Counted from the stretch's first letter, positions 52,997 to 61,031 are shown. The stretch is DNA of 64,000 nucleotides from Streptomyces bottropensis ATCC 25435 (GCF_000383595.1 NZ_KB911581.1:496001-560000); one strand, 5' to 3'. Notes: generated by a model from the sequence alone, not told the origin. Numbers and translations: made by a program.

Positions 52997-54694
52997 GGCT
53001 CAGTCAAGATTTCCGTGACGGGGTGACGGAGCGTGATTTGAGTCAGGCCAGGAGGACTCGTTTGCGGAGTAGTGCGAAACCGGCTCTCCCATACATCTGT
53101 CGCTTCAGCATCTTGATCCGGTTGACGTGGCCTTCGACCGGGCCGGAACTCCAGGGCAGCGTGAGGCCCGCGGTGACAGCCTGGTGATCACGCCGGAGAC
53201 CGTCGGCGAAGGCGTGCAGGACGGGTAGGTCATCTGCGTGGACGGCGTCTGTCCATGCTGGAAGGCTCTTTCCGCCGAGGTCGCAGACCATCCGCGCGAA
53301 GGCGTGCACGTGGTTGCGGACGGCAGTCAACTCCGGGCAGCGGCTGAGTACTTCGCCCAGCTGGCGTTCTTCGTCGTCGCGCAGGTGCTGGGGATTCCAC
53401 ATGATCCAGTTGGTGACCTGCTGTGGTTTGAGCACCGGGGCCGCAGACCGGATGGAGCCGAGGCCGGTGCGAAGCGGCCGGAGATAGCGTCGCACCGCTT
53501 GCGGGGTTCGTCCCGGGTAGCCCTGGGTCTGGATCTCCCTGAAGAGGCGGGCGGCATCGGTGCATCCTTCGTTCCAGCGCCGGATCAGGTAGGGCTTGTA
53601 GTCGTCCAGGCGTGTGGTGCGAAGGGAGCCTTCGATGAGGCCGTCGAGGTTCTTGCAGTGGGCATAGCGTTCCGCGGTGTGCCGGGCAAGGCTCAGCTCC
53701 CGCGCGATGGCGCTGATCGTCCATCCACGGGCCAGCAGTCGGTGAACCGCCTTGTGTCGCTCTCGTGTCCGGGTGACCAGCCACTTCTCCGTGCCGGTGT
53801 CCGGATTGAGCGTCGAGGGCGGAGCCGCGGCCATGCGCCGGTCCGACGGGGTGCTCACCTCAGGTCCTTGCAGACAGGATCGGTGAGCGATCACGGTGCG
53901 CTCGACAGCGGTGGCCAGGTTGTCCCATAAATGCCACCGGTCGGCCACCTGCAGCGCGCCCGGGGCGCCTGCGCGGGCCGCCTCGGCATAGGCGCCAGCT
54001 CGGTCCCGGCAGATCACCTCGATCCCCGGGTGTCCGGCCAGCCAGACAGCCACGGGTTCCTTCTCCCGGCGGGCAGCAGGTCGAGGACGGCATGGGACTC
54101 GACGTCGACGAACACCGTCCCGTATCTGCGCCCACGTCGGGTGGCGAAGTCATCCACTCCGAGCACCCGCGGTGAGGGAGGGCATGGGTCCGGCAGCGCC
54201 ATCAGCACGTTCAACAACGTCACTCTGCTGACGGCGATGTGGAGTACGGCGGCAAGCCGGGCGCCGGCCCGGCCCGCAAGTGCCAGGGCAATCGCCTGCA
54301 CCAGTACCGCCAGCACCACAGTGCGACGTCCGTAGCGGATGGTCAGGCCCTCGACCTGTTCGGCAAACGTACGACGCGCACAATCAGCGACATCGCAGAA
54401 CAGCCGCCGTACTGACAAGTCGACGACCACCGGACACCCGCCCACGGCGGCGTCCGCCAGGTGTCTCCGATACCGACTGTGGACCCGGTACGAGCAAACA
54501 CCGCACGACGGACATGGAAACGCACCGTCCAGGGTGCGGGCCTTGACCCGCACTACGCCGTCCTCCACCCACACGTGTTCCACCCGCACCTTCTCCAGAT
54601 GCGGAAACACGATGCCCAGCAAGTCATCACACACGGCAGACCATGCCACCGGAATGACGCTCCGTCACCCCATCACGGAAATCTTGACTGAGCC
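52997..54694. mobile_element. ISL3-family insertion sequence, 1,698 bp
   Basis: Terminal inverted repeats of 38 bp beginning GGCTCAGTCAAGATTTCCGT match with one difference (position 23). They are flanked by an 8-bp duplication. The near-perfect ends and duplication indicate recent insertion into the IS630 transposase gene. The one transposase gene (minus strand) is frameshifted. Confidence 0.95.
53043..54649 (-). pseudogene. ISL3 transposase with a frameshift
   Basis: Two overlapping frames cover one transposase. The upstream frame (54649 to about 54040) gives the zinc-binding N-terminus ([36 protein letters not shown]) and the first catalytic region [20 protein letters not shown]. The downstream frame (ending 53043) continues with [30 protein letters not shown] and the C-terminal GPVEGHVNRIKMLKRQMYGR. 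ISL3 transposases are normally single proteins of about 500 residues, so the frame change near 54040-54055 (before the sequence encoding EKEPVAVW) is likely inactivating, unless it is a sequencing error. Confidence 0.85.
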
Positions 54695-54702
54695 CATGGA
54701 GA

Positions 54703-55233
54703 ATCCGGCTTCGTCCTCGAAGACGATCCAGGCTCCACGGGCCGCCGCGAGTCTTCCGCGCACGGCCACACCTCCTTGACCCACCCCGCGACCGCGTCGT
54801 CGTCCCGTTCCATGGCCCGTCGGGCCGGGACCTGGCAGGACCACCCATTACGCACCAGGAGCTTGCGCACACCCTGAAGCGTGTAGGACAGGTGGAAGCG
54901 CCGGCCGATCACCGTCTTGACCCGCGCCAGCGTCCAACGCTGGTCTTCCCAGCCATGCGCGGCCGGCCCCTTGGCCAGCTCCGCCTCCAACTGTGTGAAC
55001 TGCTTCTGGCTCAGCCTCGGAAGCGACGCCGGCCCCTGCGACCGCAGAGCCCGCGGACCGCCCTCGTCCCACATCTGACGCCACCGCTGTACCGACCGGA
55101 CACTGACCCGCAGGTCCTTCGCGATCACCGAGCTCGCCTCACCCTGGGCGAACCTCTCGGCCGCCTTCAGCCGTAACTCCTCGCGGAACTGCTGCCGTTC
55201 GGCGGTCAGCCCGCCCCCTTGTGGATACCGCAT
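54703..55233 (-). pseudogene. IS630 transposase, N-terminal part
   Basis: The frame from ATG 55233 encodes the helix-turn-helix region (FAQGEASSVIAKDLRVSVRS, VQRWRQMWDEGG) and the second HTH (WTLARVKTVIGRRFHLSYTL). The catalytic FEDEAGFSM is in another frame just before the ISL3 insertion. IS630 members often use two frames joined by programmed frameshifting, so this frame change may be normal; the ISL3 insertion is not. Confidence 0.85.
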
Positions 55234-55300
55234 GCCTTCGGTGATACCGCACGGGCAACGAGTCGTCAGCCCCTACGACTCCACGAGTTCAACCTCAGTA

Positions 55301-55414
55301 ATTGCACAGACTCTTGCGAGAAGGGCACGCAAAGAGAAACTCCTGTCCCAGGAGCACGTGTCGACTGTGTGTGCACTGCACGCTGCTGTGGATGGGTTGC
55401 TCAATGGACGTTGA
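55301..55414 (+). pseudogene. Severed 3' end of the OLD gene
   Basis: Immediately after the right TA the frame reads IAQTLARRARKEKLLSQEHV and on to a TGA at 55412-55414. If the IS630 element and one TA are removed, this joins the OLD frame at codon 639 without a stop or shift, giving a native length of 676 residues. The segment is helical and basic. Confidence 0.9.
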
Positions 55415-55578
55415 TGATCACCATCCATGCCCGCCGCGATAGGTCAAAAGTGGCTCCGCAAAGCTGTGGAGCCGATCGCCCCAGCCACGATGTACCGCTT
55501 CTCTGGCATCAGGTGGCTGATTGCTGTTTCGCGGCACGGGCGCCGGCCGGGCTGGAGCCGGACGAAGGCAGGAGCGCA

Positions 55579-55599
55579 GGCCCGGCCGGGGGCCGGGCC
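55579..55599. terminator. GC-rich hairpin downstream of the OLD tail
   Basis: GGCCCGGCC and GGCCGGGCC pair perfectly around a GGG loop, about 165 bases after the original OLD stop. It could be the OLD terminator. The surrounding 55,415-55,655 has no gene. Confidence 0.45.
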
Positions 55600-55669
55600 G
55601 CGCGCGGGGAGCGGAGCGAGCCGCCTTGAACCAGTAGAGAAAGTTTGAATCACGCGCTACGGGAAGCTA

Positions 55670-57646
55670 TGTCCGATCCCGGGTGATGCTTGACAGTTCG
55701 ATCCCAGCTGATGGTTGACGGTGGCCGTGATCGGCTTTGCTGTGCGCGTCGTTGCGGCGTGTGGCGGGAGGCCGGGATTGGCTCTGGTGGAGTTGTCGGT
55801 TGTCGAGCAGAGATACCGGGCTGTGCTTGCGGTGCTGGCGGGCGCGACGGTGACGGAGGTCGCTGCGTCGCTCGGGGTGTCGCGGCAGACGGTGAGCGGG
55901 TGGAAGTCCCGGTATGAGGCCGAGGGGCTGGCGGGTCTGGCGGACCGGTCGCGTAGGCCGGCGTCGTGTCCGCATCAGGCGTCTGCGGAGGTGGAGGCGG
56001 CGGTGTGTGAGCTGCGGCGTCAGCATCCTCGGTGGGGTCCGCGACGGATCGCTCATGTGCTGGAGCGGTCCGGGGCGGTCAGCCCGGTGCCGTCGCGGAT
56101 GACGGTGTATCGGATTCTGGTCCGTCACGGGCTGGTGGAGCCGGGTGTGCGGCGCCGGAAGCGGTCGGATTACAAGCGCTGGCAGCGGGATAGGCCGATG
56201 CAGCTGTGGCAGATGGACATCGTCGGCGGGGTGATGCTCGTCGACACGGTGACGGGTGAGCTGACTGAGGCGAAGGTCGTGACCGGGGTGGATGACCATT
56301 CCCGGTTCTGCGTGATCGCCTCGGTGGTGGAGCGGGCGACCGGCCGGGCGGTCTGTGCGGCGTTCGCCGGGGCTCTGCAGAGGTTCGGGGTGCCGGAGGA
56401 GGTGCTCACCGACAACGGCAAGCAGTTCACCGACCGGTTCGGACACGGTGGTGAGGTGTTGTTCGACCGGATCTGTCGGGAGAACGGGATCGCGCACCGC
56501 CTCACCCAGCCGGCGTCGCCGACCACGACGGGCAAGGTCGAGCGGTTCCATCAGACGCTGCGGCGTGAACTCCTGGACGACTGCGGTGCGTTCGAGAGCA
56601 TCCAGGCTGCTCAGACGGCGCTGGACGCGTGGGTGCAGGAATACAACTGCGTGCGTCCGCATCAGGCGCTGGACATGCAGTCCCCGGGTGACCGGTTCAC
56701 GCCGGTGCCTGAGGAAGAGCGGGATGTGCTCGGGCTGCGCGTTCCTGGGGTGCTGGCGCTGGTGCCGCAGCAGCGGACTTCCTCTGTGGTGCCCGATCCG
56801 GTCGAAACGGCGTCGGCTCCTGCTTCTCTTCCCGAGGTGGTGGTGCCGGTGGAGCTTGGTGGGCCGGTGGAGTTCGAGCGGGTGGTGCCTGCGAGTGGGA
56901 ATCTGCAGGTCGCGGGGAAGCAGTTCTGGCTGGGGCCGTCCCGTTCGGGGCTGACGGTGACGTTCTGGGCGGACACATCGGTGATCCATCTGCTGGTCGC
57001 CGGGGCGCGGATCAAGAGTGTGCGGTCGCACCTGTCGGTGGCGGATCTCGTGCAGTTGGCCGCCCGGGGAGGTCGCGCGGCCGGTCCCTCTCCACTGCCT
57101 GCCGGGGACGGGGTGGCGTTCGAGGTGGACCGGGTGGTGAACAACAGCGGGCTGGTGAACCTGGGCGGGCGCCAGGTGCTGGCGGCGGAGATCCTCGGCG
57201 GCCGTCAGGTGGGCATCCGGATCGACGAGGAGACGCTGTCGTTCTTCGATCCGTCGTCGCGGGAGCTGCTGCGGGTGCGGCCCAACCCGCTCACCAGCGA
57301 GAAGGTGCAGGGGTTGCACGGCCTGCGGCCCGCGGGTCCGCCGCCCCGGCCCCGGGTGGAGCCGGTCCGCGTGCAGCGGCGGGTCAGCGCGGTGGGCACG
57401 GTCATGGTCTGCCGCCAGACCGTCTCCCTCGGCCGCCCCTACGCAGGCCAGACGGTGACCGTGCACGTGTCGGACACAACGATCACCGTCGAGCTGGACG
57501 GGCAGATCCGGGTCATCCGGCGCACGACCGACGTCCCGGTCCGTAACGTGAAAGCGAACAAGCCCCACGGGGCTTTCCAAGTTGTCTAGGCCCACCGTCA
57601 AACAACAGCTGGGACCAGAACGTCAGGCATCAGGTGGGACCCGACA
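55670..57646 (+). mobile_element. IS481-family insertion sequence, 1,977 bp
   Basis: The ends start TGTC on both strands with partial inverted-repeat identity (TGTCCGATCCCGGGTGATGC versus TGTCGGGTCCCACCTGATGC). A 14-bp direct repeat, GCTACGGGAAGCTA, abuts both ends (55656-55669 and 57647-57660). IS481 members are known to make target duplications of 4 to about 15 bp. The element contains one long transposase gene. Confidence 0.9.
55778..57589 (+). CDS. IS481-family transposase, long form
   Basis: The 603-residue transposase starts at a TTG with GGGAGG 6 bases upstream; the open frame extends 21 codons further. An N-terminal HTH (AGATVTEVAASLGVSRQTVS, GWKSRYEAEG) is followed by the rve integrase core with DDE residues in LWQMDIVGG, VLTDNGKQF and KVERFHQTLRREL. 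Standard IS481 proteins end soon after the core (about 320 residues). This one continues for about 280 residues with two beta-rich repeats (QVAGKQFWLGPSRSGLTVTF and later VCRQTVSLGRPYAGQTVTVH), a long C-terminal form that occurs in actinobacteria. The frame is intact, so the element may still move. Confidence 0.9.
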   Translation: MALVELSVVEQRYRAVLAVLAGATVTEVAASLGVSRQTVSGWKSRYEAEGLAGLADRSRRPASCPHQASAEVEAAVCELRRQHPRWGPRRIAHVLERSGAVSPVPSRMTVYRILVRHGLVEPGVRRRKRSDYKRWQRDRPMQLWQMDIVGGVMLVDTVTGELTEAKVVTGVDDHSRFCVIASVVERATGRAVCAAFAGALQRFGVPEEVLTDNGKQFTDRFGHGGEVLFDRICRENGIAHRLTQPASPTTTGKVERFHQTLRRELLDDCGAFESIQAAQTALDAWVQEYNCVRPHQALDMQSPGDRFTPVPEEERDVLGLRVPGVLALVPQQRTSSVVPDPVETASAPASLPEVVVPVELGGPVEFERVVPASGNLQVAGKQFWLGPSRSGLTVTFWADTSVIHLLVAGARIKSVRSHLSVADLVQLAARGGRAAGPSPLPAGDGVAFEVDRVVNNSGLVNLGGRQVLAAEILGGRQVGIRIDEETLSFFDPSSRELLRVRPNPLTSEKVQGLHGLRPAGPPPRPRVEPVRVQRRVSAVGTVMVCRQTVSLGRPYAGQTVTVHVSDTTITVELDGQIRVIRRTTDVPVRNVKANKPHGAFQVV

Positions 57647-57721
57647 GCTACGGGAAGCTAGATGATCTTGGTCGTGGCTCCTGCGCTGGATGCTGGGCCC
57701 TCGTGGTGTAGAACCCTGGGT

Positions 57722-58573
57722 ATGGGGAGTGAGCGGCGAGAGCGGATGGCTGCGCTTGGGGCGCGTCTTCGTGCTCTGCGGGCGGATGCCGGTCTGACGG
57801 GTGCAGTTCTGGCGCAGCGAGCCGGTGTTGGGCAACCAACTGTGTCCAAGGTTGAGACCGGGCGGATGGTCCCCAGCTTCGATGTCCTCGACCGGCTCTC
57901 CCGGGCCCTGGGGCTCGATGAGCCGACCTTGGGTGAGGTGCGGGAGCTCCTGGCCGCTGTGGAAGCGGCAGTTGACACGGCTCCGCAGTCCGAGCCGGAT
58001 GCGCTTCCCGGTGCCGTCCTGGATGGTGCGATCCGCGGGGCCCGGCTCGTGCGGTCGTTTCAGTGTGTGGTTCTGCCGGCCATGCTTCAGAGTGCCGAAT
58101 ACGCCCGTCACGCCTTCGCGAGTGCTCCCGATGCTGACCCCGAGTCCGTCGGCCGTGCCGTCGCTGCCCGTGTGGAGCGGCAGAGCGTTCTCTACGAGCC
58201 GGGACGTGAGTCCGTATTCGTCGTCACCGAGGGCGTGTTGCGGACCTGGCCCGGAACCCCGTCGCTCATGCTCGCCCAACTTGACCGTCTGCTCGCTGTC
58301 GAGAGCCTGACCACCGTGCGGCTCGGAGTGATCCCATGGGATCGGCCGGTACCGGTCATGCCCCGGCATGGCTTCACCCTGTGCGACCGGGGGGCCGTCG
58401 TGGTGGAGGCGTTTCGGGATGAGCGGGTCTCGCATGACCCGGATGAAGTCGCCTCGTACGAGGAAGTGTTCGGTTCCTTCGACGGCGCGGCCGTCTTCGG
58501 TGGTGAGGTGCGGGAACTGCTGTTGCGGGTGATGGAGGAGTTTCGCGGTCTGGCGGACGTCGTCACTCCATAG
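57722..58573 (+). CDS. XRE-family regulator with DUF5753 domain
   Basis: The 283-residue protein has an N-terminal Cro/C1-type HTH (LGARLRALRADAGLTGAVLA, QRAGVGQPTVSKVETG, residues 10-45). The DUF5753 domain follows (RLVRSFQCVVLPAMLQSAEY, ARHAFA, AARVERQSVLYE, LLAVESLTTVRLGVIPWDRP and a C-terminal YEEVFGSFDGAAVFGGE). Pairs of this type are frequent at the edge of AICE modules and are candidates for binding the CTAGACA sites nearby. An ATG at 57662 just after the IS481 target repeat is an alternative start. The insertion lies immediately upstream and has probably replaced or moved the native promoter. Confidence 0.88.
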   Translation: MGSERRERMAALGARLRALRADAGLTGAVLAQRAGVGQPTVSKVETGRMVPSFDVLDRLSRALGLDEPTLGEVRELLAAVEAAVDTAPQSEPDALPGAVLDGAIRGARLVRSFQCVVLPAMLQSAEYARHAFASAPDADPESVGRAVAARVERQSVLYEPGRESVFVVTEGVLRTWPGTPSLMLAQLDRLLAVESLTTVRLGVIPWDRPVPVMPRHGFTLCDRGAVVVEAFRDERVSHDPDEVASYEEVFGSFDGAAVFGGEVRELLLRVMEEFRGLADVVTP

Positions 58574-58635
58574 AGGAATAATTCCTATGGATGCCTTGGT
58601 TGTTGGTTCGCTCGGGGAATATTCTGCCTCTGTGC

Positions 58636-58653
58636 TGTCTAGCCCTCTAGACA
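58636..58653. promoter_or_regulatory. CTAGACA palindrome in front of the HATPase gene
   Basis: TGTCTAG-CCCT-CTAGACA is a perfect 7-4-7 inverted repeat 12 bases before the start codon, abutting the AGGAG ribosome site. A bound protein would block the transcript start or ribosome site. CTAG is rare in streptomycete DNA, so recurrence of this motif is unlikely to be chance. Confidence 0.8.
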
Positions 58654-58665
58654 AGGAGTCTTCCC

Positions 58666-59055
58666 ATGTTCACCAAGTGGTGCCGCGCCTTCCCCGGGCT
58701 GCCGGATCAGGTAGCCGAAGCCCGTCACTTCGTCGCCGGCCTCCTCCAGGAACGGGGCGTTGCCGATGACGCGGTCCTGGTCGTGAGCGAGCTGGCGACC
58801 AATGCCGTCCGGCACACCCTCAGCGGTTCGGCCGGCGGCTGGTTCCTGGTGGTCGTCGCCTTCAGGGCGGACGGCGTGCGACTCGAAGTGGTCGACCAGG
58901 GCGGCGACAGCGTCCCCGAAATGTGCGACGTGGTCAGCCAAGACAGTGGCGGTCGCGGCTTGTGGCTCGTCTCGGCCTGCGCAAAGGACTGGGGCGTGAA
59001 GGATGTCCCGAGCGGGCGCACCGTGTGGGCCGACCTGATTGGGGACGGCGCCTGA
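58666..59055 (+). CDS. RsbW-like ATP-binding protein (HATPase)
   Basis: The 129-residue protein is a stand-alone GHKL ATPase of the anti-sigma kinase type. It shows the N box in VVSELATNAVRHTLSG (Asn about residue 45), the ATP-lid G1 box LEVVDQGGDSVPEM and the G2 box SGGRGLWLVSACA, ending in the YGW-like DWGVKDVPSGRTVWADL strand. Such proteins bind or phosphorylate anti-sigma antagonists. AGGAG stands 10 bases upstream of the ATG and a perfect operator-like palindrome precedes it. The neighbouring PP2C gene would supply the opposing phosphatase. Confidence 0.9.
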   Translation: MFTKWCRAFPGLPDQVAEARHFVAGLLQERGVADDAVLVVSELATNAVRHTLSGSAGGWFLVVVAFRADGVRLEVVDQGGDSVPEMCDVVSQDSGGRGLWLVSACAKDWGVKDVPSGRTVWADLIGDGA

Positions 59056-59186
59056 TGGGAGTCGGCCTGGCTCCCGCCATCCGCTGCAGCGTCGGTGGTA
59101 GCGGGTGAGCCCTCGGGGTGTACCTCGACGCAGGTCCGGCTTCTACGTGATCGGCGCTCACTCGGGCCGCCTGCTTCCGCCTTTTC

Positions 59187-59204
59187 TGTCTAGGGGCCTA
59201 GACT
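59187..59204. promoter_or_regulatory. CTAGAC palindrome in front of the HTH-sensor gene
   Basis: TGTCTAG-GGGC-CTAGACT matches the 58636 site with the same 7-4-7 geometry and one end mismatch. It lies 26 bases before the next start codon, so both units could answer to one repressor. Confidence 0.75.
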
Positions 59205-59230
59205 TCGGAGGAGTCCTAGGAGGTGAAGGC

Positions 59231-60082
59231 ATGTCGGACGAGTTGCGACGGATCATGTCGATTGATGATCCGTACCTGCTCCTGCGTGAGGTCACGACCC
59301 GGTTGGCAGACGCTCAGCAGGAGGTGACAGAGCTGGCGCGGCTTCGCCGGCGGGTGGTTCAGGACCTTCACGCGCAAGGGCTCTCGTACGCGCAGATCGC
59401 TGAGAAGGCTGGTCTGAGCCGTGGCCGGATTCACCAGATCCGCCACACTGGCCCGGCCCCCGAAGGTGCCTTCTTCGGTGCGGGCATCGTCACGGTGGTC
59501 ACTCCGCTGCGGGCGGACGACGCGAAGAAGCGCACGGTCGTCGCCATGGATGACATGAACTCGGGCAAGCGTCTCGAAGACCTGGCGAAGTCCTACAGCC
59601 TCGATGTCGCCACCGGCAACGTGCTCGTGAGCGGTGAAGTCAACCTCAACCGAGACGGCCTGATCGTCGTCTGCGGTCCAGGCATGTCCGAGGACATGCG
59701 CGAGCTGTACGCCCAGGACCCGGTTCTCAGCTGGCAGCACGAGGACGGCGAACCCTGGACGCTGCTGGACCGGCGGACTGGCACCATTCACCGCTCCGGG
59801 CAGGACGGTGATCCGGCTCGCCCACACGACGTGGGATACCTCGGCCGGCTGCCCCGCCCGGACGGCAAGGGGTCGGTGCTCGCCATTGCCGGTATCCACA
59901 CCCAAGGCTCCCTCGGCGCGGTCCAGTTGCTGGCATCGGATCTCAATGCCCTGTGGGGGCAGGTGGGGGACCGCCGGTTCTCCACGCTCGTCGGCGTCGA
60001 GTACGACCCTGAGACCAGCGAGCCGCAGTCCGTAGAGCTGGTCTGCCCGCTGTACCTGCACGACGAGGAGACCGGGGCGTGA
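59231..60082 (+). CDS. HTH protein with an uncharacterised C-terminal sensor-like domain
   Basis: The 283-residue protein starts MSDELRRIMSIDDPYLLL with GGAGG 7 bases upstream. A helical N-terminus leads to an HTH of sigma-region-4/terminase type (LHAQGLSYAQIAEKAGLSRG, RIHQIRHTG, about residues 50-75). The remaining 200 residues form an alpha/beta domain with conserved-looking blocks: DGLIVVCGPGMSEDMRELYA, WTLLDRRTGTIHRSGQ, DVGYLGRLPRPDGKGSVLAI, AGIHTQGSLGAVQLLASDL. Similar domains occur in actinobacterial proteins without known function; it may bind a ligand. It overlaps the PP2C gene (GTGA). With the upstream HATPase it resembles a partner-switch set in which this HTH protein would be the controlled output. 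Confidence 0.75.
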   Translation: MSDELRRIMSIDDPYLLLREVTTRLADAQQEVTELARLRRRVVQDLHAQGLSYAQIAEKAGLSRGRIHQIRHTGPAPEGAFFGAGIVTVVTPLRADDAKKRTVVAMDDMNSGKRLEDLAKSYSLDVATGNVLVSGEVNLNRDGLIVVCGPGMSEDMRELYAQDPVLSWQHEDGEPWTLLDRRTGTIHRSGQDGDPARPHDVGYLGRLPRPDGKGSVLAIAGIHTQGSLGAVQLLASDLNALWGQVGDRRFSTLVGVEYDPETSEPQSVELVCPLYLHDEETGA

Positions 60083-60900
60083 GAGTCGCCCTCGGCTCCC
60101 TCCCCTCCGAACCAGGCCAGGAGAACGAGGACTTCGCCGCCGTCGCTCCCGGTGCTGCCGTCCTCCTCGACGGCGCCGGGGTGGCGGGGGCTGAGACCGG
60201 ATGCGTGCACAGCATCGCGTGGTTCTCCGGGACCCTGGGCGCGCTGTTGCTACGAGCCGCCACCGCGGATCCGCAACGCCCCCTCGCCGACTGCTTGGCC
60301 GACTCCATCGCCTCGGTTCGAGCCCTGCACGACGACAGCTGTGACCTGACCTACCGGGCCAGTCCCACCAGCACGGTCGTGGCGGTCCGGGCCGGTGACA
60401 AGGAACTGGAGTACCTCGTCCTGGGTGACTCCTCCCTGCTGCTCGGCGAGAAGGGCGGGGGCTGCGCGGTCGTCACTGACCGGCGCCTGGACGAGGTCGG
60501 CAAGTCTCTTCGGGGCCCGGTCGACGCGCATCCCACCGGCTCACCCGAGCACGCTGCCGCGCTGGCCGAGTACCGCGACGCGCTGACCGGTCTGCGTAAC
60601 AGGCCGGGCGGCTTCTGGATCGCCGGCCCCGACCCCCGGGCGGCTGAGCACGCACTGACCGGGTCCGTGCCGCTCGACTCCCTCAACTCCGTGAGTCTCC
60701 TGAGCGACGGGGCCACACGACTCGTGGACCGCTTCGAACTCGCCGACTGGGCAACGGTGTTGAGCATTCTCAACACGTCAGGGCCGGACGAGTTGATCCG
60801 CACGGTCCGGGACGCTGAGGCCGGTGACCCGCACGGTGGGCGCTGGCCGCGCGGCAAGGCTCAGGATGATGCGACGGCCCTTCACTGGGTGCTGACGTAG
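60079..60900 (+). CDS. PP2C-family protein phosphatase
   Basis: The 273-residue protein shows the PP2C metal-binding pattern: NEDFAAVAPGAAVLLDGAGV at the N-terminus, STVVAVRAGDKELEYLVLGD SSLLL in the middle, LLSDGATRLVDRFELADW, and a terminal DDATALHWVL with two Asp. PP2C enzymes remove phosphate from Ser/Thr and, in the RsbU/SpoIIE sense, reactivate anti-sigma antagonists. It is translationally coupled to the preceding HTH-sensor gene. The metal Asp residues appear intact, so activity is likely. Confidence 0.85.
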   Translation: MRVALGSLPSEPGQENEDFAAVAPGAAVLLDGAGVAGAETGCVHSIAWFSGTLGALLLRAATADPQRPLADCLADSIASVRALHDDSCDLTYRASPTSTVVAVRAGDKELEYLVLGDSSLLLGEKGGGCAVVTDRRLDEVGKSLRGPVDAHPTGSPEHAAALAEYRDALTGLRNRPGGFWIAGPDPRAAEHALTGSVPLDSLNSVSLLSDGATRLVDRFELADWATVLSILNTSGPDELIRTVRDAEAGDPHGGRWPRGKAQDDATALHWVLT

Positions 60901-60932
60901 GGCCGTTCGGGTTCGGTCGCCGCACTCCTCGT

Positions 60933-61031
60933 ATACCCCCCTAGACAGTTGATGGGCTGTCGGGTTACTGTTGGCGTCAACCCCCCTAGACAGTTCGGGT
61001 GGGCCGCCTCTCTGCTGTCTAGGGGGGTATT
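60933..61031. promoter_or_regulatory. Cluster of three CCCCCCTAGACAG sites
   Basis: Two direct copies (60933-60950 and 60978-60995, 45 bp apart) read CCCCCCTAGACAGTT. A third, inverted copy (61015-61031) reads CTGTCTAGGGGGGTATT. They fill the region between the PP2C gene and the SCO3933-family gene and include the same CTAGACA core as the sites at 58636 and 59187. This is probably the main regulated promoter of the transfer genes; a role as replication or transfer iterons is an alternative. Confidence 0.75.

Larger units (their letters stand above)
52989..54702. repeat. 8-bp target duplication around the ISL3 element
   Basis: CATGGAGA occurs at 52989-52996 and 54695-54702, directly abutting both inverted-repeat ends. 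An 8-bp duplication is the ISL3-family standard. Confidence 0.95.
52429..55298. mobile_element. IS630-family insertion sequence, split by an ISL3-family element
   Basis: The ends are perfect 17-bp inverted repeats (CTGAGGTTGAACTCGTG at 52429-52445 and its complement at 55282-55298). A TA dinucleotide flanks each side (52427-52428 and 55299-55300), the target duplication of IS630/Tc1-type transposition. Without the inner element and its extra 8-bp copy it would be 1,164 bp long. Its transposase is on the minus strand in two parts. Confidence 0.93.
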
